Assembly: GCA_016788685.1 (NCBI GenBank)
Contig: JAEUSS010000604.1
Location: forward strand, 1 to 5,920
Reading direction: 5' to 3'
Source: Prolixibacteraceae bacterium
GTDB taxonomy: Bacteria; Bacteroidota; Bacteroidia; Bacteroidales; Prolixibacteraceae
Length of the DNA: 5,920 nt
Shown: in pieces, positions 5,643-5,920 of the stretch
Numbering within the stretch: position 1 is the stretch's first letter
Layout of the letters: each line of letters starts with the position of its first letter
Notes under the pieces: model-generated
Databases searched by the model: none
What the model saw: only the letters and a program-made list of their open reading frames with translations
Told to the model about the DNA's origin: nothing
Position numbers and translations under genes: made by a program

Positions 5643-5920
5643 ATGGAAAATACAGGATTAGATTTTACAAAACTTGGCAATGGATTAATTCCGGCTATTA
5701 TTCAGGATAATACAACTAATGTTGTTTTGATGCTGGGATTTATGAACGAAGAGGCCGTTGCCAAAACCGAAGAAACCGGGAAGGTAACTTTTTACAGCCG
5801 TACGAAAAACCGTCTATGGACCAAAGGCGAAGAGTCAGGAAATTTCCTGAATGTTGTTTCGATTGCATCAGATTGCGACAACGACACGCTGCTGATTAAG
5901 GTAAATCCGGTCGGGCCGGT
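5643..5920 (+). CDS. hisI: Phosphoribosyl-AMP cyclohydrolase HisI, probably HisIE (3' truncated by the window)
   Basis: The first 92 codons of the cyclohydrolase that opens the adenine ring of phosphoribosyl-AMP to give ProFAR, the substrate of HisA. Visible family marks are [11 protein letters not shown] (28-38), then [13 protein letters not shown] (42-54), [10 protein letters not shown] (58-67), and the metal site S-D-C-D-N-D (76-81), with Asp77, Asp79 and Asp81 for magnesium and Cys78 as the first zinc ligand. The remaining two zinc cysteines would lie past the edge. In Bacteroidota this domain is usually fused to HisE (phosphoribosyl-ATP pyrophosphatase), but the fusion cannot be confirmed here. 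The ATG at 5643 follows the stop of the previous gene by 11 bases. Confidence 0.95.
   Translation, partial: MENTGLDFTKLGNGLIPAIIQDNTTNVVLMLGFMNEEAVAKTEETGKVTFYSRTKNRLWTKGEESGNFLNVVSIASDCDNDTLLIKVNPVGP

Overview
The window looks like chromosomal DNA from a member of the Bacteroidota, most likely a Bacteroidales/Marinilabiliales-type organism. Three things point there. The hisH promoter carries a perfect TAnnTTTG -7 box, the Bacteroidota primary-sigma motif. Start codons mostly lack Shine-Dalgarno sequences. The proteins have phylum-typical wording, such as KYNAGN in HisH, TRNVIID in the redoxin, and secreted proteins whose signal ends in A-Q. Genus cannot be decided from this sequence.

Left part (1-853): the last 21 codons of an unidentified gene end at 67. 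A secreted TlpA/ResA-type thiol-disulfide protein follows (159-689), and then a tRNA-Glu(CUC) gene on the opposite strand (699-770). Just upstream of that tRNA, and pointing away from it, is a well-formed promoter (779-807) that should start the main operon.

Main part (854-5920): this is one same-strand run, hisH - hisA - SatD-like - DUF3307-like - hisF - outer-membrane-type protein - hisI(E) (cut by the window edge). HisH and HisF form the glutamine-dependent imidazole glycerol phosphate synthase. HisA makes its substrate PRFAR from ProFAR, and HisI makes ProFAR from phosphoribosyl-AMP. The run therefore covers the middle of histidine biosynthesis; hisG, hisD, hisC and hisB are not in the window.

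The unusual feature is three non-histidine genes inside the run. The first two overlap by ATGA and form a pair. One is a SatD-family protein whose N-terminal half resembles a nucleotide-cyclase/GGDEF-like palm and whose C-terminal end is a helix-turn-helix. The other is a multi-pass DUF3307 membrane protein with His/Asp/Gln residues in or next to its membrane helices. The third, between hisF and hisI, is a secreted protein with a helical N-terminal half and a beta-barrel-like C-terminal half. Whether these genes have any link to histidine synthesis or are simply inserted cargo cannot be told from the sequence. The SatD-DUF3307 pair is the best candidate here for an uncharacterised two-component system of cytosolic sensor/regulator plus membrane partner.
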